Source: Tritrichomonas musculus (lineage: Eukaryota; Parabasalia; Tritrichomonadida; Tritrichomonadidae). Taken from it: a DNA stretch of 64,000 bases. The position numbers and the translations under genes are program-made. The notes beneath the pieces are model-generated. The model did not search any database. It was not told where the DNA came from and worked only from the letters and a program-made list of their open reading frames with translations. The stretch spans positions 1,860,001-1,924,000 of the forward strand of contig JAPFFF010000023.1 of the NCBI GenBank assembly GCA_039105265.1. The letters run 5' to 3'. Positions within the stretch are counted from its first letter, which is position 1; each line of letters starts with the position of its first letter. Of this stretch, positions 1-10,487 are shown in pieces.

Positions 1-26
1 ATAATTATAACCGAAAGCAACCACAA

Positions 27-1922
27 ATGTATGGAACTAATAATTTTGGTTTTGGCAAAAGGGGTCAATTTAATAAATCATATCCTATTTCTTCTAAGGT
101 TGAAAGTAAACTCGAACTCGATGAAGAAATTCCTGCAAAACAATCAAATCCATCTGTAAAATCATCTTTTCCAATAAAACCAAAAATCAATAAAGATACA
201 AGCCCATTTGCTTTTAACCTTTTCAATTCTACAGCCAAAAGCCAAGAGAACCAATCTGCAAAATCACCGTTTTCATTTGGATCAATGAAAGAAAACTTAT
301 CTACAGAAAGTGAAAAATCAACTCAAGCAAACCAACTTGGAAAATCTGCTTTTTTATTTAGATCGAATGATGCAGCAAGCACAAATGAAACCAACGCCAA
401 TACTACAGATTCAACTCAAGCAAACCAACTTGGAAATTCCGCTTTTTCATTTAAATCAAAATATGCAGCAAACACAAATGGAACCAACGCCAATACTACA
501 GATTCAACACAAGAAAATTCTTTCAAAAATTCGGCTTTTTCATTTAGATCGAATGATGCAGCAAACACAAATGGAACCAACTTCAATTCTTCAAATTCAA
601 CTCAAGCAAACCAACTTGGAAATTCCGCTTTTTCATTTAGATCAAATGATACCGCAAACACAAATGGAACCAACTTCAATACTTCGAATTCAACTCAAGC
701 AAACCAACTTGGAAATTCCGCTTTTTCATTTAAGTCAAAATATGCAGCAAACACAAATGGAACCAACGCCAATACTACAGATTCAACACAAGAAAATTCT
801 TTCAAAAATTCGGCTTTTTCATTTAGATCGAATGATGCAGCAAACACAAATGGAACCAACTTCAATTCTTCAAATTCAACTCAAGCAAACCAACTTGGAA
901 ATTCCGCTTTTTCATTTAGATCAAATGATACCGCAAACACAAATGGAACCAACTTCAATACTTCGAATTCAACTCAAGCAAACCAACTTGGAAATTCCGC
1001 TTTTTCATTTAAATCAAAATATGCAGCAAACACAAATGGAACCAACGCCAATACTACAGATTCAACACAAGAAAATTCTTTCAAAAATTCGGCTTTTTCA
1101 TTTAGATCGAATGATGCAGCAAACACAAATGGAACCAACTTCAATTCTTCAAATTCAACTCAAGCAAACCAACTTGGAAATTCCGCTTTTTCATTTAGAT
1201 CAAATGATACAGGAAGCACAAACACTTCAAATTCAATTCAAACAAGTCCATTTGGTAATTCCACTTTTTCAATTAGATCAGCAAAAGCAGATTCAATTGG
1301 ACCAGGATCCTTCCAGACTTTTGGCTCTTTTGGTGCTAAAAAGCAAGACGAGACTTCTGAAAGGCCTGCAAGCAACCTATTTTTATTTTCTTCTACTGAA
1401 TTACCAGGAACTATCATGCAAAAAATATCATCATTTGACGCAAAAGGCGCAAATTCATTTGAATCAGGCTCACAGACACAGAACGAATATTCATTAGAAA
1501 TGAAAGAGTCGTTCAAGTCTGACGAAAAGCTTCCGCCACTTACAAATGACACCAAAGTTCGCCAGACTTCATCTCCACCGTCAAGAAGAAGAAGAAGAAG
1601 AATACATCACGAGCAAGAAGGTAAAAACGAATCAGAAATAGCGTCAAGCCATGTTGACGACGCTCCATCAAGCAAAGAGAGAATGATTTCAAAATTTGCA
1701 GAGAGAAAGTCGAGGAGACTGAATAGAGATTTCTCGGATGATGATGATGACGATGGCCAAAACAAAATGGCTCAGCGGCAGATCATACAAATGATGAACT
1801 ATCATTATCAAATGCAATTTCTCTATGAACAACAAATGGAGAATCAACTACAATTGATGGAATTGATGCAAGACAAACCTTCAAAGCACCATAAATCAAA
1901 GAAAAAGAAACATGGTAAATAA
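27..1922 (+). CDS. FG-like low-complexity repeat protein (nucleoporin-like?), possibly 5' truncated
   Basis: This 631-residue protein starts with FG dipeptides (FGFG near residue 8, SPFSFGS near residue 87). Residues about 100-420 are Ser/Asn/Thr-rich repeats built on NSAFSF(R/K)S with spacers such as TNGTN and STQANQLG. The C-terminal third has a poly-Arg patch, a run of aspartates, a Gln/Met-rich helix (about residues 580-615) and a Lys-rich end. The mix of FG and FxF motifs in a disordered region recalls FG nucleoporins, but most repeats have lost the G, so that is only an inference. The frame stays open upstream to the window edge, so the true start may lie outside and the first ATG at 27 is provisional. 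An A/T-rich 3' region with a long poly-T follows. Confidence 0.7.
   Translation: MYGTNNFGFGKRGQFNKSYPISSKVESKLELDEEIPAKQSNPSVKSSFPIKPKINKDTSPFAFNLFNSTAKSQENQSAKSPFSFGSMKENLSTESEKSTQANQLGKSAFLFRSNDAASTNETNANTTDSTQANQLGNSAFSFKSKYAANTNGTNANTTDSTQENSFKNSAFSFRSNDAANTNGTNFNSSNSTQANQLGNSAFSFRSNDTANTNGTNFNTSNSTQANQLGNSAFSFKSKYAANTNGTNANTTDSTQENSFKNSAFSFRSNDAANTNGTNFNSSNSTQANQLGNSAFSFRSNDTANTNGTNFNTSNSTQANQLGNSAFSFKSKYAANTNGTNANTTDSTQENSFKNSAFSFRSNDAANTNGTNFNSSNSTQANQLGNSAFSFRSNDTGSTNTSNSIQTSPFGNSTFSIRSAKADSIGPGSFQTFGSFGAKKQDETSERPASNLFLFSSTELPGTIMQKISSFDAKGANSFESGSQTQNEYSLEMKESFKSDEKLPPLTNDTKVRQTSSPPSRRRRRRIHHEQEGKNESEIASSHVDDAPSSKERMISKFAERKSRRLNRDFSDDDDDDGQNKMAQRQIIQMMNYHYQMQFLYEQQMENQLQLMELMQDKPSKHHKSKKKKHGK
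462..1210 (+). repeat. 279-bp higher-order tandem repeat inside the FG-like gene
   Basis: The same 279-bp unit (93 codons, three NSAFSF sub-units) starts at 462, 741 and 1020, the last copy being partial. The landmark TATGCAGCAAACACAAATGG recurs at exactly 279-bp steps. By eye the copies are almost identical, with an aaa/aag silent change one of the few differences. Length is a multiple of three, so unit number can change without breaking the frame. Confidence 0.9.
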
Positions 1923-2064
1923 ATAATTTTAATTTTCATATTAATCATTTATAATTTATGTATTATATGTTTTTTTTTTTTTTTTTTTGTTCATTAAATA
2001 ATTCATGAATCAAATATAGATTTGAGGTTCAATTGATGTATTTATTATTATTTTTATTATTGAT
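1923..2064. other. 3' flank with homopolymer T run
   Basis: Non-coding A/T-rich stretch between the FG-like gene and a BspA remnant. It holds an uninterrupted run of about 19 T at 1970-1988 and no gene that I can support. Confidence 0.6.
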
Positions 2065-2253
2065 TCAAGAATGATCCATCCAACATCTTGGAACTTGGAG
2101 GAATGAATAATTTTTTTCAACTTTCGTGTTCTTTAATATACATGAACCAACGTATTTTAATTCCGAGTTTTCTGGAATTTCAACAACTCGAAGATCTTGA
2201 CAATCAGTGAACACTTTATGAATTGATAAACTACTTTTATTGAAGATGATCAA
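2065..2253 (-). pseudogene. BspA-type leucine-rich repeat remnant
   Basis: A 62-residue minus-strand fragment keeps the LRR_5 spacing of trichomonad BspA proteins: FTDCQDLRVVEIPENSELKY then a cysteine/lysine stretch and FLQVP. About two repeats survive. There is no signal peptide, membrane anchor or neighbouring repeat, so it reads as a leftover of a larger surface-protein gene. A very small intact gene is possible but unlikely. Confidence 0.55.
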
Positions 2254-2346
2254 GTAACAAGCACATATTTAAAATGCAGAACTTACTAATCAAATATATG
2301 AAAACAAAATCACAATTTCAATTTCACATCTTCATTTTTCGATGCT

Positions 2347-5300
2347 TCACTTCTTAGAATTTGAAACCTGACTTTTTCTAGGATGAATCAATTTATAACT
2401 TTTAGTTTTTGTTTTCAGTGCGATTGAAGTAGAATCATTATCAATTTTACTACTATTTATATCATCAATTTTATTATTATTTATATCATCAATTTTATTA
2501 TCATTTATATCATCAATTCTACTACTGTTTATATCATCATTTTTACTACTATTTATTTCATCTTTTTTTATAGTCTTACCTAAAGAAGATTCGCTAGAAA
2601 TAGTAGTCTTATCATGTTTGATTAAATTTATGCCAATATTCAATCTATCATGAATATTATGAGATCTACAAAATCTTGCTGCTTTACTATAGCCTTGATA
2701 AGCGGATTGTAACAACAATTCACATCCTTGAGGTTTATCCATACTAATTCTAGGATCTTTATGAGTATATAAAAGCTTACCATATAAATAAAGCGCTCTT
2801 TTATATCCAAAACTAGCAGAAATTTTAAGTGAACAAACATCATCAACATCAACATCATCTTTAATATTTGGTATTTTATATATGTAGTAGCCAGCACGTG
2901 GTTCACCATTATCTCTTAAAGCCAAAATGAAAAACTTTTTTGCTTCATTAAAATCTTGATTTAAAATTCGACCATAGAAGTATTCTTTTCCTAAATAATA
3001 ATAACCTTGAGGGCATTTACGTTTAGCAGCAAAAGAAAAATATTGAACAACTGTTTTTAAATCACGACTAATGAATTTTCCGTTCTTTTTTAATCTGCCC
3101 AATTCAATCATTGCATAAACATTATTGTATAGTTTGGCTAAATTATCCATTTTGGAATAAACAGCTAAAACATTTTTTTTATTTGAAGACATTAGTTCTT
3201 CCAAAATATCATAAAATTTTTGATATTCTTTATCATAAAAATAAACAGTTATATAATATTTTTTGGCAATAATTTTATCTAATTTCAGATAAAATGAAAT
3301 AAATTTATACTTGTATCTTGAAGTTATTTTGGATCTATATTTTATAAGAAATTCAACTGCCTCACGATGCTTGTCTTTTAAAATGTATATATCTAAAACA
3401 ACATAAAGATATCTTTCAAGGTATTCATCAGAATATTCCTTTTCAAAAGCTAATTTAACTAATTTTTGAGCTTTTTCGATATCAGCATCCATTCCTTTCC
3501 CAAACAAAAGATGATCAGCATAATAAGCATTAAATAATCTATAATTTATCATGATTCCAGTTTGAATTAAAATATTCGATTGATCATATTTTTTATTCTT
3601 ATCATTTAATATAATCAATTTGACAAGAAATGTCTCATTCAATAACGATACTGATAAATTCAAATATTCTTCATATAACGATGTTTCTGATTTGGATTTT
3701 AATAAATAAATCAATCGAATTAATGAATCTAAATGTCCAGAATCTGCTGCTTTTTTATAATAAGATATTGATTGCTCTAAAGTTTTATCTATTTTTTCTA
3801 AATGCATTGCATAATAATACATAGCATCAAGATTTCCAGAATCACAACATTCATTTATATGTCTTTGAAACATATTAATATTTTCATCATCTCTTAGAAA
3901 AAGTGAATATAACAGTTTCCCTTGTGTATTGTTATTATCTGATGATTTTTGTAAATAACTTTCTATATCTTTTGAAGACTTTTCTGCACAATCAAGAAAA
4001 TTTTTAATCATTAATGCATATCTCCATTGTGCTTCTGAATCACCTTTATCTGCTGCTAATTTGAAATAATTTAATGCCTGAGAATAATTAACAGGATAAT
4101 TATTTAATCCATAAAAATATGATTTTGCTATTTCTAAAGGATTATCTTCATTTTCATTGCTTTCAGAAGATATTAGAATCTTTTCAGAAAAAGTTTGTTC
4201 TATTTTTTTTGAATAATAATCTCTTTCATCAATCTTCAAATACATACTACATAATTCACTTTTTTTTTCTGATTGTAAATCAGATTCATCATTGCCGAGA
4301 TATAAAAGATAAAAACTTTTATTGTTTTCAAGATAATGATTTATTAGTGGAAACTTATATGAATCATTTGGAAACATTGATTTGAATGATGGAAGATATC
4401 TATTGAAAAAAGATTCAATAGAAAAAAATAATAAATAAGATCTACATGATTTTTTCCTAAAAATTCCATCAATTATTTCAGCTTTTACATATCCATCTTT
4501 TGCTGCTTTTGCAAAACATTTTCTCGCACGTTGAAAATTGCGAGGGAAAAAAATGCCTTTGAAATACAAATAACCAAGAAGATTCATTGCATGAGATGAT
4601 TTTTTAGCTGCTTCTTGATAAAAATAAATTGATAAAGGGCGAATAATTGGAAACCCATTATATCCAGTAAAAAATGAAAAACCAACAAATAACATATAAA
4701 GAATATTACCTTGTCTTGCTTTTTGTAATATTTCATTTTGTTCTCTTGGAAGATTAGAAAGAACGTTATCAATTGATATTTCATTTAACATTTCTGTATT
4801 TTTTTCTTTCATTTTTTTAATTATTTTTTTGGTTTTTTCATCTGAAACATCTTTAATTTTATCCAAAATATCCTTCACTTTTGCTAAATTATATGGCAGC
4901 ATATTCCCTTTAATACGTTGAACAGCTAATTCTATTTTAGCTTGGAGATTATTTGATTTCTTTAAATAATAAATCGCTTGAATTCTTCTTTTTTCGAGTT
5001 GATATTCAAGTTCTTCACGTTTGGAATCAAAAAATAACAAACTATCCATTTTATCTTCGATATCTTTTATTTGCTCTTTTAATTCAATATAAATTTTAAA
5101 AGATTCTTCTTCATTTTCAACTTTGTTTTTGAATAAATCATCATATTGTATATATCTCATATTGAAATCACCCATGTTTCCTAAAAAAGTAAACAGTCGT
5201 TTAACATAATAATCTGGAAGACAATTTAAAATGAAAACATCTTTAACCGTTAAGATTTTTGGCTTTTCTTCATAAAAATAATAACAAATCTCTTCTATTG

Positions 5301-6060
5301 ATTTATATTTAAGATCAATTTCATCGTTTTCAATAAATTCAACGTTTGCATTAAATCCAAATTTATCTTTATATTTAAGTAAAGAAAAAATATTTGATGA
5401 AATTTTTGTTTTTTCTTCACAGTCAGAAGAATTAAAACTTTGAACAAATTCTTCAAAAGTTGGCAAATTTTCCTTTTGATTGACACTTTTTATAAGTGAT
5501 ACTATCTGATGATTAAATTGAAGATCTTTTTCTGGTATAATAGTAGTAATTACTTCTACATACTTGATAATTAACTCATCTTCATTCATTTTTTTGGAGT
5601 CCTCAAATTCAATGTAGTCAAAAAGTTTTGGTTTGCTGTTTTCGTCAAATATGATTGAATTAATTGAAAAATTTGAATAGTAAAATCCATTTGATAATAG
5701 ATAAGAAAGTCCTGATGCTATTCCAATAATTATTTCAAGGATTTCTTCAGGTTTATATGTATCTTTTTTGGGATGGTTTTCAACATATTTATAGTATAAA
5801 TACGGTTTTTGAATTGAAAATCCTGATAGATTCAAAATTGATGGATGAATTAGTTCATACGATTTTTCACATTTATCAATAAACATAATTTTATTATGCT
5901 CATTAAAATCTTCCTCTTTTTTAACTAGATAACAAATAAGATCTTTAGATTTATGCGTTGCAATTAAAATACCTCTTTGATTCATGGATTCCTCGTTTTC
6001 AATAAATTTAGTATGATCAAAAATATGAATTTGATCAATGATTGTGCTTTTTAAGTCCAT
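2347..6060 (-). CDS. Pseudokinase-Sel1 repeat protein
   Basis: This 1237-residue protein begins with a protein-kinase-like fold (about residues 15-210). The segment IASGLSYLLSNGFYYSNFS followed by IIFDENSKPKLFDY aligns with the catalytic and magnesium loops, but HRD is replaced by YSN and DFG by FDY, and no glycine loop is visible. It should therefore be catalytically dead. Residues 330-440 look coiled-coil. Sel1-type repeats (for example NYFKLAADKGDSEAQWRYAL) run from about 475 to 1130 with many divergent units. The tail holds a DDIN-rich octapeptide array. Sel1 repeats usually scaffold protein complexes, so a signalling-adaptor role is inferred. It is divergently arranged with the membrane protein starting near 6310, and shares its architecture with the protein at 43912-46959. 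Confidence 0.85.
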   Translation of the reverse strand: MDLKSTIIDQIHIFDHTKFIENEESMNQRGILIATHKSKDLICYLVKKEEDFNEHNKIMFIDKCEKSYELIHPSILNLSGFSIQKPYLYYKYVENHPKKDTYKPEEILEIIIGIASGLSYLLSNGFYYSNFSINSIIFDENSKPKLFDYIEFEDSKKMNEDELIIKYVEVITTIIPEKDLQFNHQIVSLIKSVNQKENLPTFEEFVQSFNSSDCEEKTKISSNIFSLLKYKDKFGFNANVEFIENDEIDLKYKSIEEICYYFYEEKPKILTVKDVFILNCLPDYYVKRLFTFLGNMGDFNMRYIQYDDLFKNKVENEEESFKIYIELKEQIKDIEDKMDSLLFFDSKREELEYQLEKRRIQAIYYLKKSNNLQAKIELAVQRIKGNMLPYNLAKVKDILDKIKDVSDEKTKKIIKKMKEKNTEMLNEISIDNVLSNLPREQNEILQKARQGNILYMLFVGFSFFTGYNGFPIIRPLSIYFYQEAAKKSSHAMNLLGYLYFKGIFFPRNFQRARKCFAKAAKDGYVKAEIIDGIFRKKSCRSYLLFFSIESFFNRYLPSFKSMFPNDSYKFPLINHYLENNKSFYLLYLGNDESDLQSEKKSELCSMYLKIDERDYYSKKIEQTFSEKILISSESNENEDNPLEIAKSYFYGLNNYPVNYSQALNYFKLAADKGDSEAQWRYALMIKNFLDCAEKSSKDIESYLQKSSDNNNTQGKLLYSLFLRDDENINMFQRHINECCDSGNLDAMYYYAMHLEKIDKTLEQSISYYKKAADSGHLDSLIRLIYLLKSKSETSLYEEYLNLSVSLLNETFLVKLIILNDKNKKYDQSNILIQTGIMINYRLFNAYYADHLLFGKGMDADIEKAQKLVKLAFEKEYSDEYLERYLYVVLDIYILKDKHREAVEFLIKYRSKITSRYKYKFISFYLKLDKIIAKKYYITVYFYDKEYQKFYDILEELMSSNKKNVLAVYSKMDNLAKLYNNVYAMIELGRLKKNGKFISRDLKTVVQYFSFAAKRKCPQGYYYLGKEYFYGRILNQDFNEAKKFFILALRDNGEPRAGYYIYKIPNIKDDVDVDDVCSLKISASFGYKRALYLYGKLLYTHKDPRISMDKPQGCELLLQSAYQGYSKAARFCRSHNIHDRLNIGINLIKHDKTTISSESSLGKTIKKDEINSSKNDDINSSRIDDINDNKIDDINNNKIDDINSSKIDNDSTSIALKTKTKSYKLIHPRKSQVSNSKK
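2441..2560 (-). repeat. Five exact-period 24-bp repeats encoding KIDDINSS-like octapeptides
   Basis: Five consecutive 24-bp units start at 2441, 2465, 2489, 2513 and 2537 within the C-terminal tail of the Sel1 protein. They encode variants of (K/R)IDDIN(S/N/D)(S/N/K). Because the period is a multiple of three, copy number can drift without loss of frame. Confidence 0.9.
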
Positions 6061-6309
6061 TAAAATGAATTATATGGAAAACTATCTGAAATGTGATATA
6101 AAATCAATTTTTACAAAGTATATAAAATCTCCATTCAATTATATTTTTATAAATATATTGATATTTGTTTATAATATGTAATATAATGATATTTCATAAT
6201 TATAAATGTAATTATTTAATTATTATTTTAATAATAAAATTCATGAATAGCACTTAAATATGAAGATATGAAATGTTATATAAAATTACAAAAAGTTAAT
6301 TATAGTTCA

Positions 6310-8742
6310 ATGAATGAAGACTCTGATTATGAAGCAATTTCCTCAATTGACGCAGTTAATTCACTTTTTGATGACATAAATCAAGATTTTTTTTCAACCA
6401 AAATCAATCGAAATTTAAATGATATGAATAATTTATTAGATGATAATAATATTAAAAAAGAATCAAATTCAGATTCAAAATCAACATGCCAAAAGATAAC
6501 GAATATTATTCTTTTTCCTTTTTTATTTTTAATTATTGTAATTAGTCATCTTTTTTTCTTTGTATCAAATATTGCAATTTTTTTAGAGATAGGAATTAGT
6601 TTTTATTCGGTTATAATACTGAACTATGTTTTTTTTATTTCATCGATAGTTTCATATTCAATGACGCCAATATATCAAAGTCTATCACATGACTGGATTA
6701 ATTTTGGCTTTTCCTTTATGCAAGTGATTTTAGCATCGCCATTAATTGCGTTTTACATCTTTTATGTAATAAAAACCGTCATTAGTCTTGCATCCTATAT
6801 TTCCGAAATTCCAAATATTATTAAGCAACTCTTTTATATCTTAAAAGGATCTTTTGATGATCTTTTTTTCGTTTCATTGAGTGATTTCTGTTGCAATTTT
6901 GCTAATGATTTATGGGACATTAATTTTGAAATTGCTTTTTTATATTTAGGAACATCTTTATTATTTTTAATACTTGCATCTCTTTTTGCATATGTTTTAT
7001 TTTGTTTTGACAAAACTATTATATTTTTGGGAATCATTTACTACTTAATTAACACTTTTCAGATAATAATTATAATATATCCTTCATATGAATATTTCTT
7101 CCAAACTTTGTTTAATAGAAAATGCAAAGAAAATGAAATTGTAAATCTTTTCATAAAAAAGTGTAGTGAATTAATTAATGGTTTTCCAAACCGATTTCAT
7201 GAATTTCTTCAGATTTCATTAGATGAGGATTCAAGTATTACAGAACCAATTTCAGATGACGTTGATTCAATTGAAAAAATAAATTACGATGAAACACAAT
7301 TCAATGATGAAAATGATGAAGATGTAATTGATGATCCTTATATAGAGAATTATGTGCACGATCATAAAGAAATAGAAAATAAATTAGTAGCAATATTGTA
7401 CATGTTCTTTCAAATTTTGTCTGCTGATAGTTATTATTCATTATATTATTATTCAAAAACGATTGCATTTGATAAACACAAAAAATGCATAAAAATTGTA
7501 TTGATGCATATATTTTTTCTATTGAACCTTGCCGTTATTGCATATGATATTTATAAGTTAACACAAAATTACTCTGGATATTTCTTAGCATCAATTATAA
7601 TTCGTTTTCTTATCGTACCTCTTCTTTCGTATTATAACATGATAATTCTAATTTTGTACAAGCCAAAAGATTCATCTTTAAAAGTTGTTCTTAATATTTC
7701 ATCAATATTCACAATTATAATTACTATTATTATAATCTTTTGTTATGCTTTTACTGGAATTTATCGATCAAAATATAGAATTAATAATTTGGAATTCGTT
7801 CCAATTTTAAACAATTTTTCAATTGCAAATAAAAAAATGCTGGTTCATCCAATTTGCAATTATGACATTTATAATGTTTCTCCTATTGATGCATTTGGTT
7901 ATTCTCTCGGTGGTTATGACATAAAAAGGAATAAAAATGTTTTTGATAATCAAATGAAAACTTTTTTTGGAGAGAATTTTTCAAGTCACATTTCATATAA
8001 ATTACATGAACTTGATGAATATTTTCTCTTTATTGAATACTTTGATTCATTAATTGATACTCATATATTTGCATTTAGAGGATATAATTCAGGACCTGAA
8101 TTTGCATTTCAATTAGAAGCATTAGCTACACAATATATTATTCCATTTTTTGAAGATAACGTTCCATTTTATGGGACAATTAATAATTATTGGTTAGAAT
8201 TTTATACTGATTTTTTGAATTCTTTCGGTTTGAACTTTTTTGAGAATGATAATATAATGGTAAAATATGTTAATGAAATTATTGATATTTACAATAAGGA
8301 AAATCTAGATAATGAAAGTGTTTTATTCGCTGGAATTAATTCAGGTGGAATTATTGCTAAGATTGTTGGTTCTTTGTTAAAATGTAAATCAATCTCTTTT
8401 GTAAGTTTGCCAATTGATAATGATCTATTTAATAATATGTTCGATCTTGATTCTTCATATCTTAGTCTTATTACTAATGTTTATAACGTAGATGGATTTT
8501 TCTCTAGTCAGGAACCTAATTATGCAACTAACATTGGAATTGAAATTCCAGTTTTTGATCGTAAAAAGTATTGCACATCTGGAATTTGTAACATAAAGTC
8601 AAAGACAGATAACGTTTATAGAACTTTTTGCACCATATCAGAAATTTGTGGAAGAGGGAATCAATTTAATTATTATTGCGAAAACATCATTGGGAAAAAA
8701 GATATTGAAACTATACATCAAAGCTTAGAAGAAAATGACTAA
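6310..8742 (+). CDS. Multi-pass membrane protein with degenerate class-3 lipase-like domain
   Basis: About nine hydrophobic segments lie between residues 60 and 500, split by an acidic loop (residues 315-350). A soluble C-terminal domain follows with a lipase-like signature: IFAFRGYNSG resembles the FRGT strand of class-3 lipases, and VLFAGINSGGIIAKIVG sits where GHSLGG is expected. There the nucleophile serine is replaced by asparagine, so hydrolase activity is doubtful unless the adjacent serine acts. A Cys-rich end may form disulphides. I chose ATG 6310 (MNEDSDYEAISS), giving 810 residues, because the upstream in-frame ATG at 6268 adds a basic leader with no homology signal; the longer form is possible. 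Substrate unknown; the family looks trichomonad-specific. Confidence 0.75.
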   Translation: MNEDSDYEAISSIDAVNSLFDDINQDFFSTKINRNLNDMNNLLDDNNIKKESNSDSKSTCQKITNIILFPFLFLIIVISHLFFFVSNIAIFLEIGISFYSVIILNYVFFISSIVSYSMTPIYQSLSHDWINFGFSFMQVILASPLIAFYIFYVIKTVISLASYISEIPNIIKQLFYILKGSFDDLFFVSLSDFCCNFANDLWDINFEIAFLYLGTSLLFLILASLFAYVLFCFDKTIIFLGIIYYLINTFQIIIIIYPSYEYFFQTLFNRKCKENEIVNLFIKKCSELINGFPNRFHEFLQISLDEDSSITEPISDDVDSIEKINYDETQFNDENDEDVIDDPYIENYVHDHKEIENKLVAILYMFFQILSADSYYSLYYYSKTIAFDKHKKCIKIVLMHIFFLLNLAVIAYDIYKLTQNYSGYFLASIIIRFLIVPLLSYYNMIILILYKPKDSSLKVVLNISSIFTIIITIIIIFCYAFTGIYRSKYRINNLEFVPILNNFSIANKKMLVHPICNYDIYNVSPIDAFGYSLGGYDIKRNKNVFDNQMKTFFGENFSSHISYKLHELDEYFLFIEYFDSLIDTHIFAFRGYNSGPEFAFQLEALATQYIIPFFEDNVPFYGTINNYWLEFYTDFLNSFGLNFFENDNIMVKYVNEIIDIYNKENLDNESVLFAGINSGGIIAKIVGSLLKCKSISFVSLPIDNDLFNNMFDLDSSYLSLITNVYNVDGFFSSQEPNYATNIGIEIPVFDRKKYCTSGICNIKSKTDNVYRTFCTISEICGRGNQFNYYCENIIGKKDIETIHQSLEEND

Positions 8743-9524
8743 TGTTAAAAATATCTTTCATATAAGCAAAGCAATGTTAAAAAAAAAAAAAAAACTTTAG
8801 AGATTAGAGGATTTATTTATATCAGCGGACGAACTTGAGGCTGATGACTTTTAGAATTGTTTCTATTTGACAGAGTAGAGAAGCTGTTTAATTACGAACT
8901 AAGATAATTTGTATAAAAATTTTATTTTATAAATATTTATATGTTGAAGAAAATACTCTTAATATTTGATCGTTTCAATTCATTGATATCGAGTTAAAAC
9001 TTGATTTTTTACTGAAATAATTAAATTATGATACTGTTCTTCATAATATTTATATTTTTGAGAGAGTAATGCATTACACTTGATGCAAAACGAAAATATC
9101 AACTTTTCTAATGAGAATTTTTTAAAAATTTTATTTTCTTGTCAAAGATTATCCATGCAAAAACTCAGTATTATAAAACACAAATATAAGCAAAAGTACA
9201 AAAATACATAGAGGCATTTGCATCATTTGTTGAAATAATGAGGACGGCATTAATGGCCATATTAATAAAATAAACTTGTTTCACAACAATTTGCAAAAGG
9301 CATTTAAGATTAATTAATCTTAAATGTATATTATGAATCAATGTATTGATTTACAGATTAAAATGAAAAATTCACTTTCATACATTGATTTACAGAATAA
9401 AATGTATATTATGTAATATTAGTAAAAAAAAAAGTCTTAATAGCAATAATAAACATAAATATAATTATACAAATCAAATGTGGATTACTTAATGATTATT
9501 CAATTGGATTTTTAATATCATTCT
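8743..9524. other. A/T-rich intergenic region
   Basis: No credible gene is seen. It contains a poly-A run near 8778, a perfect 24-bp palindrome at 9302-9325, and two copies about 40 bp apart of a sequence reading ATTGATTTACAGA (around 9343 and 9384). Confidence 0.6.
9302..9325. repeat. Perfect 24-bp palindrome
   Basis: The stretch centred on AAGATTAATTAATCTT is self-complementary over 24 bases with no loop. It could be a dimeric protein-binding site or chance in A/T-rich DNA. Confidence 0.7.
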
Positions 9525-10487
9525 TTACATATTTTCATAATTCTTAATATCTTTTTGTGAATCAAATTTTAAACGCTTATTGTTATATGCAACTTTGTTG
9601 TCTTTATGCGATAATTGAGAAGCAACTTGGTCAGAAACATTCATATAATTATAAAATATATCATGAGCATCATCTTTAGGAATTCGATATTGAGATACGA
9701 AATTAACATAATACTGTATGAATTTTCCTAATTCTTCTTCATATATATATATGTAGGACAAAAATGTTTTATCCAATCATACATAAGGCTTTCAACTTCT
9801 CATATGATTAATTCATTCAATTTTGCTGATGCATACTATTTAATAATTTTTTCATTATTAACTAGCTTATTTAATTCATGTTTAAATATTAGAATAACAC
9901 AATAATGGATATGAAATCCTTTCTTTCATTATAATTTCATGAATAACTTCAATAATATAACTTTGAGGTATAATCATATCATAAGAGGGAAAATTTTGTG
10001 TATAATTAGGAGTTTCTTCTTCTAAATTATTAATATTATTAAAATCATCATCGCTATCACTAGGAAAACCATCGTAATAATCATCAGCTTCATTAAAACT
10101 TTCTCCATAAGCATATTCTTGATTTAAATCAACTAATTTAATACCAATTGCATTTTGATCTTTTGTATTTGGATATCCTTTCTGGATTTTTTTGGTTATG
10201 TGCTAATTTTTTTCATCAAATTGAACATCACACTTCATAGCCAAATTTAAATCGACTAATTCCATAATATTTTTTACGCTAGTTTTCATATTAGTATTTG
10301 GATTTAAAAGATTCTTTGTCTCAAAATTTGAATCTGTTTTCCAATAATCAATATCAATACCAACCCATTTTTTATTTTCAAACTGAATTGATGATGAATA
10401 ATTATAGAAAATAAAATCATCAATATGTTGACCAAAATTCATAAAAGTATGATTTTCAAATTGTTTGTGCAAAAGATTTGCAGTCAT
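9525..10487 (-). pseudogene. Decayed unassigned gene, minus strand
   Basis: Protein-like minus-strand sequence runs through most of this interval. It includes a segment ending VQFDEKN, an acidic stretch (DDYYDGFPSDSDDDFNNINN) and a helical stretch near the 9.5-kb end. The reading is interrupted in several places. Composition is Asn/Asp/Tyr-rich. I do not recognise the family. The opposite strand between about 10480 and 10960 also carries broken protein-like sequence (for example SENHFLQLIIKDDGRFICSI), so remnants of two genes appear to abut. Confidence 0.4.

Noticed and set aside
310-1497. 395-codon frame overlapping the FG-like gene in another frame
   Set aside because: It exists because the 279-bp unit is a multiple of three and free of stops in this frame too; composition (Leu/Gln/Met-rich) is a shadow of the real frame.
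2441-2560. CRISPR-like array
   Set aside because: The five 24-bp units are directly adjacent without spacers and are coding repeats.
6268-6309. Upstream ATG of the lipase-like membrane protein
   Set aside because: Adds 14 residues without conserved character; ATG 6310 begins a more typical acidic N-terminus. Not excluded.
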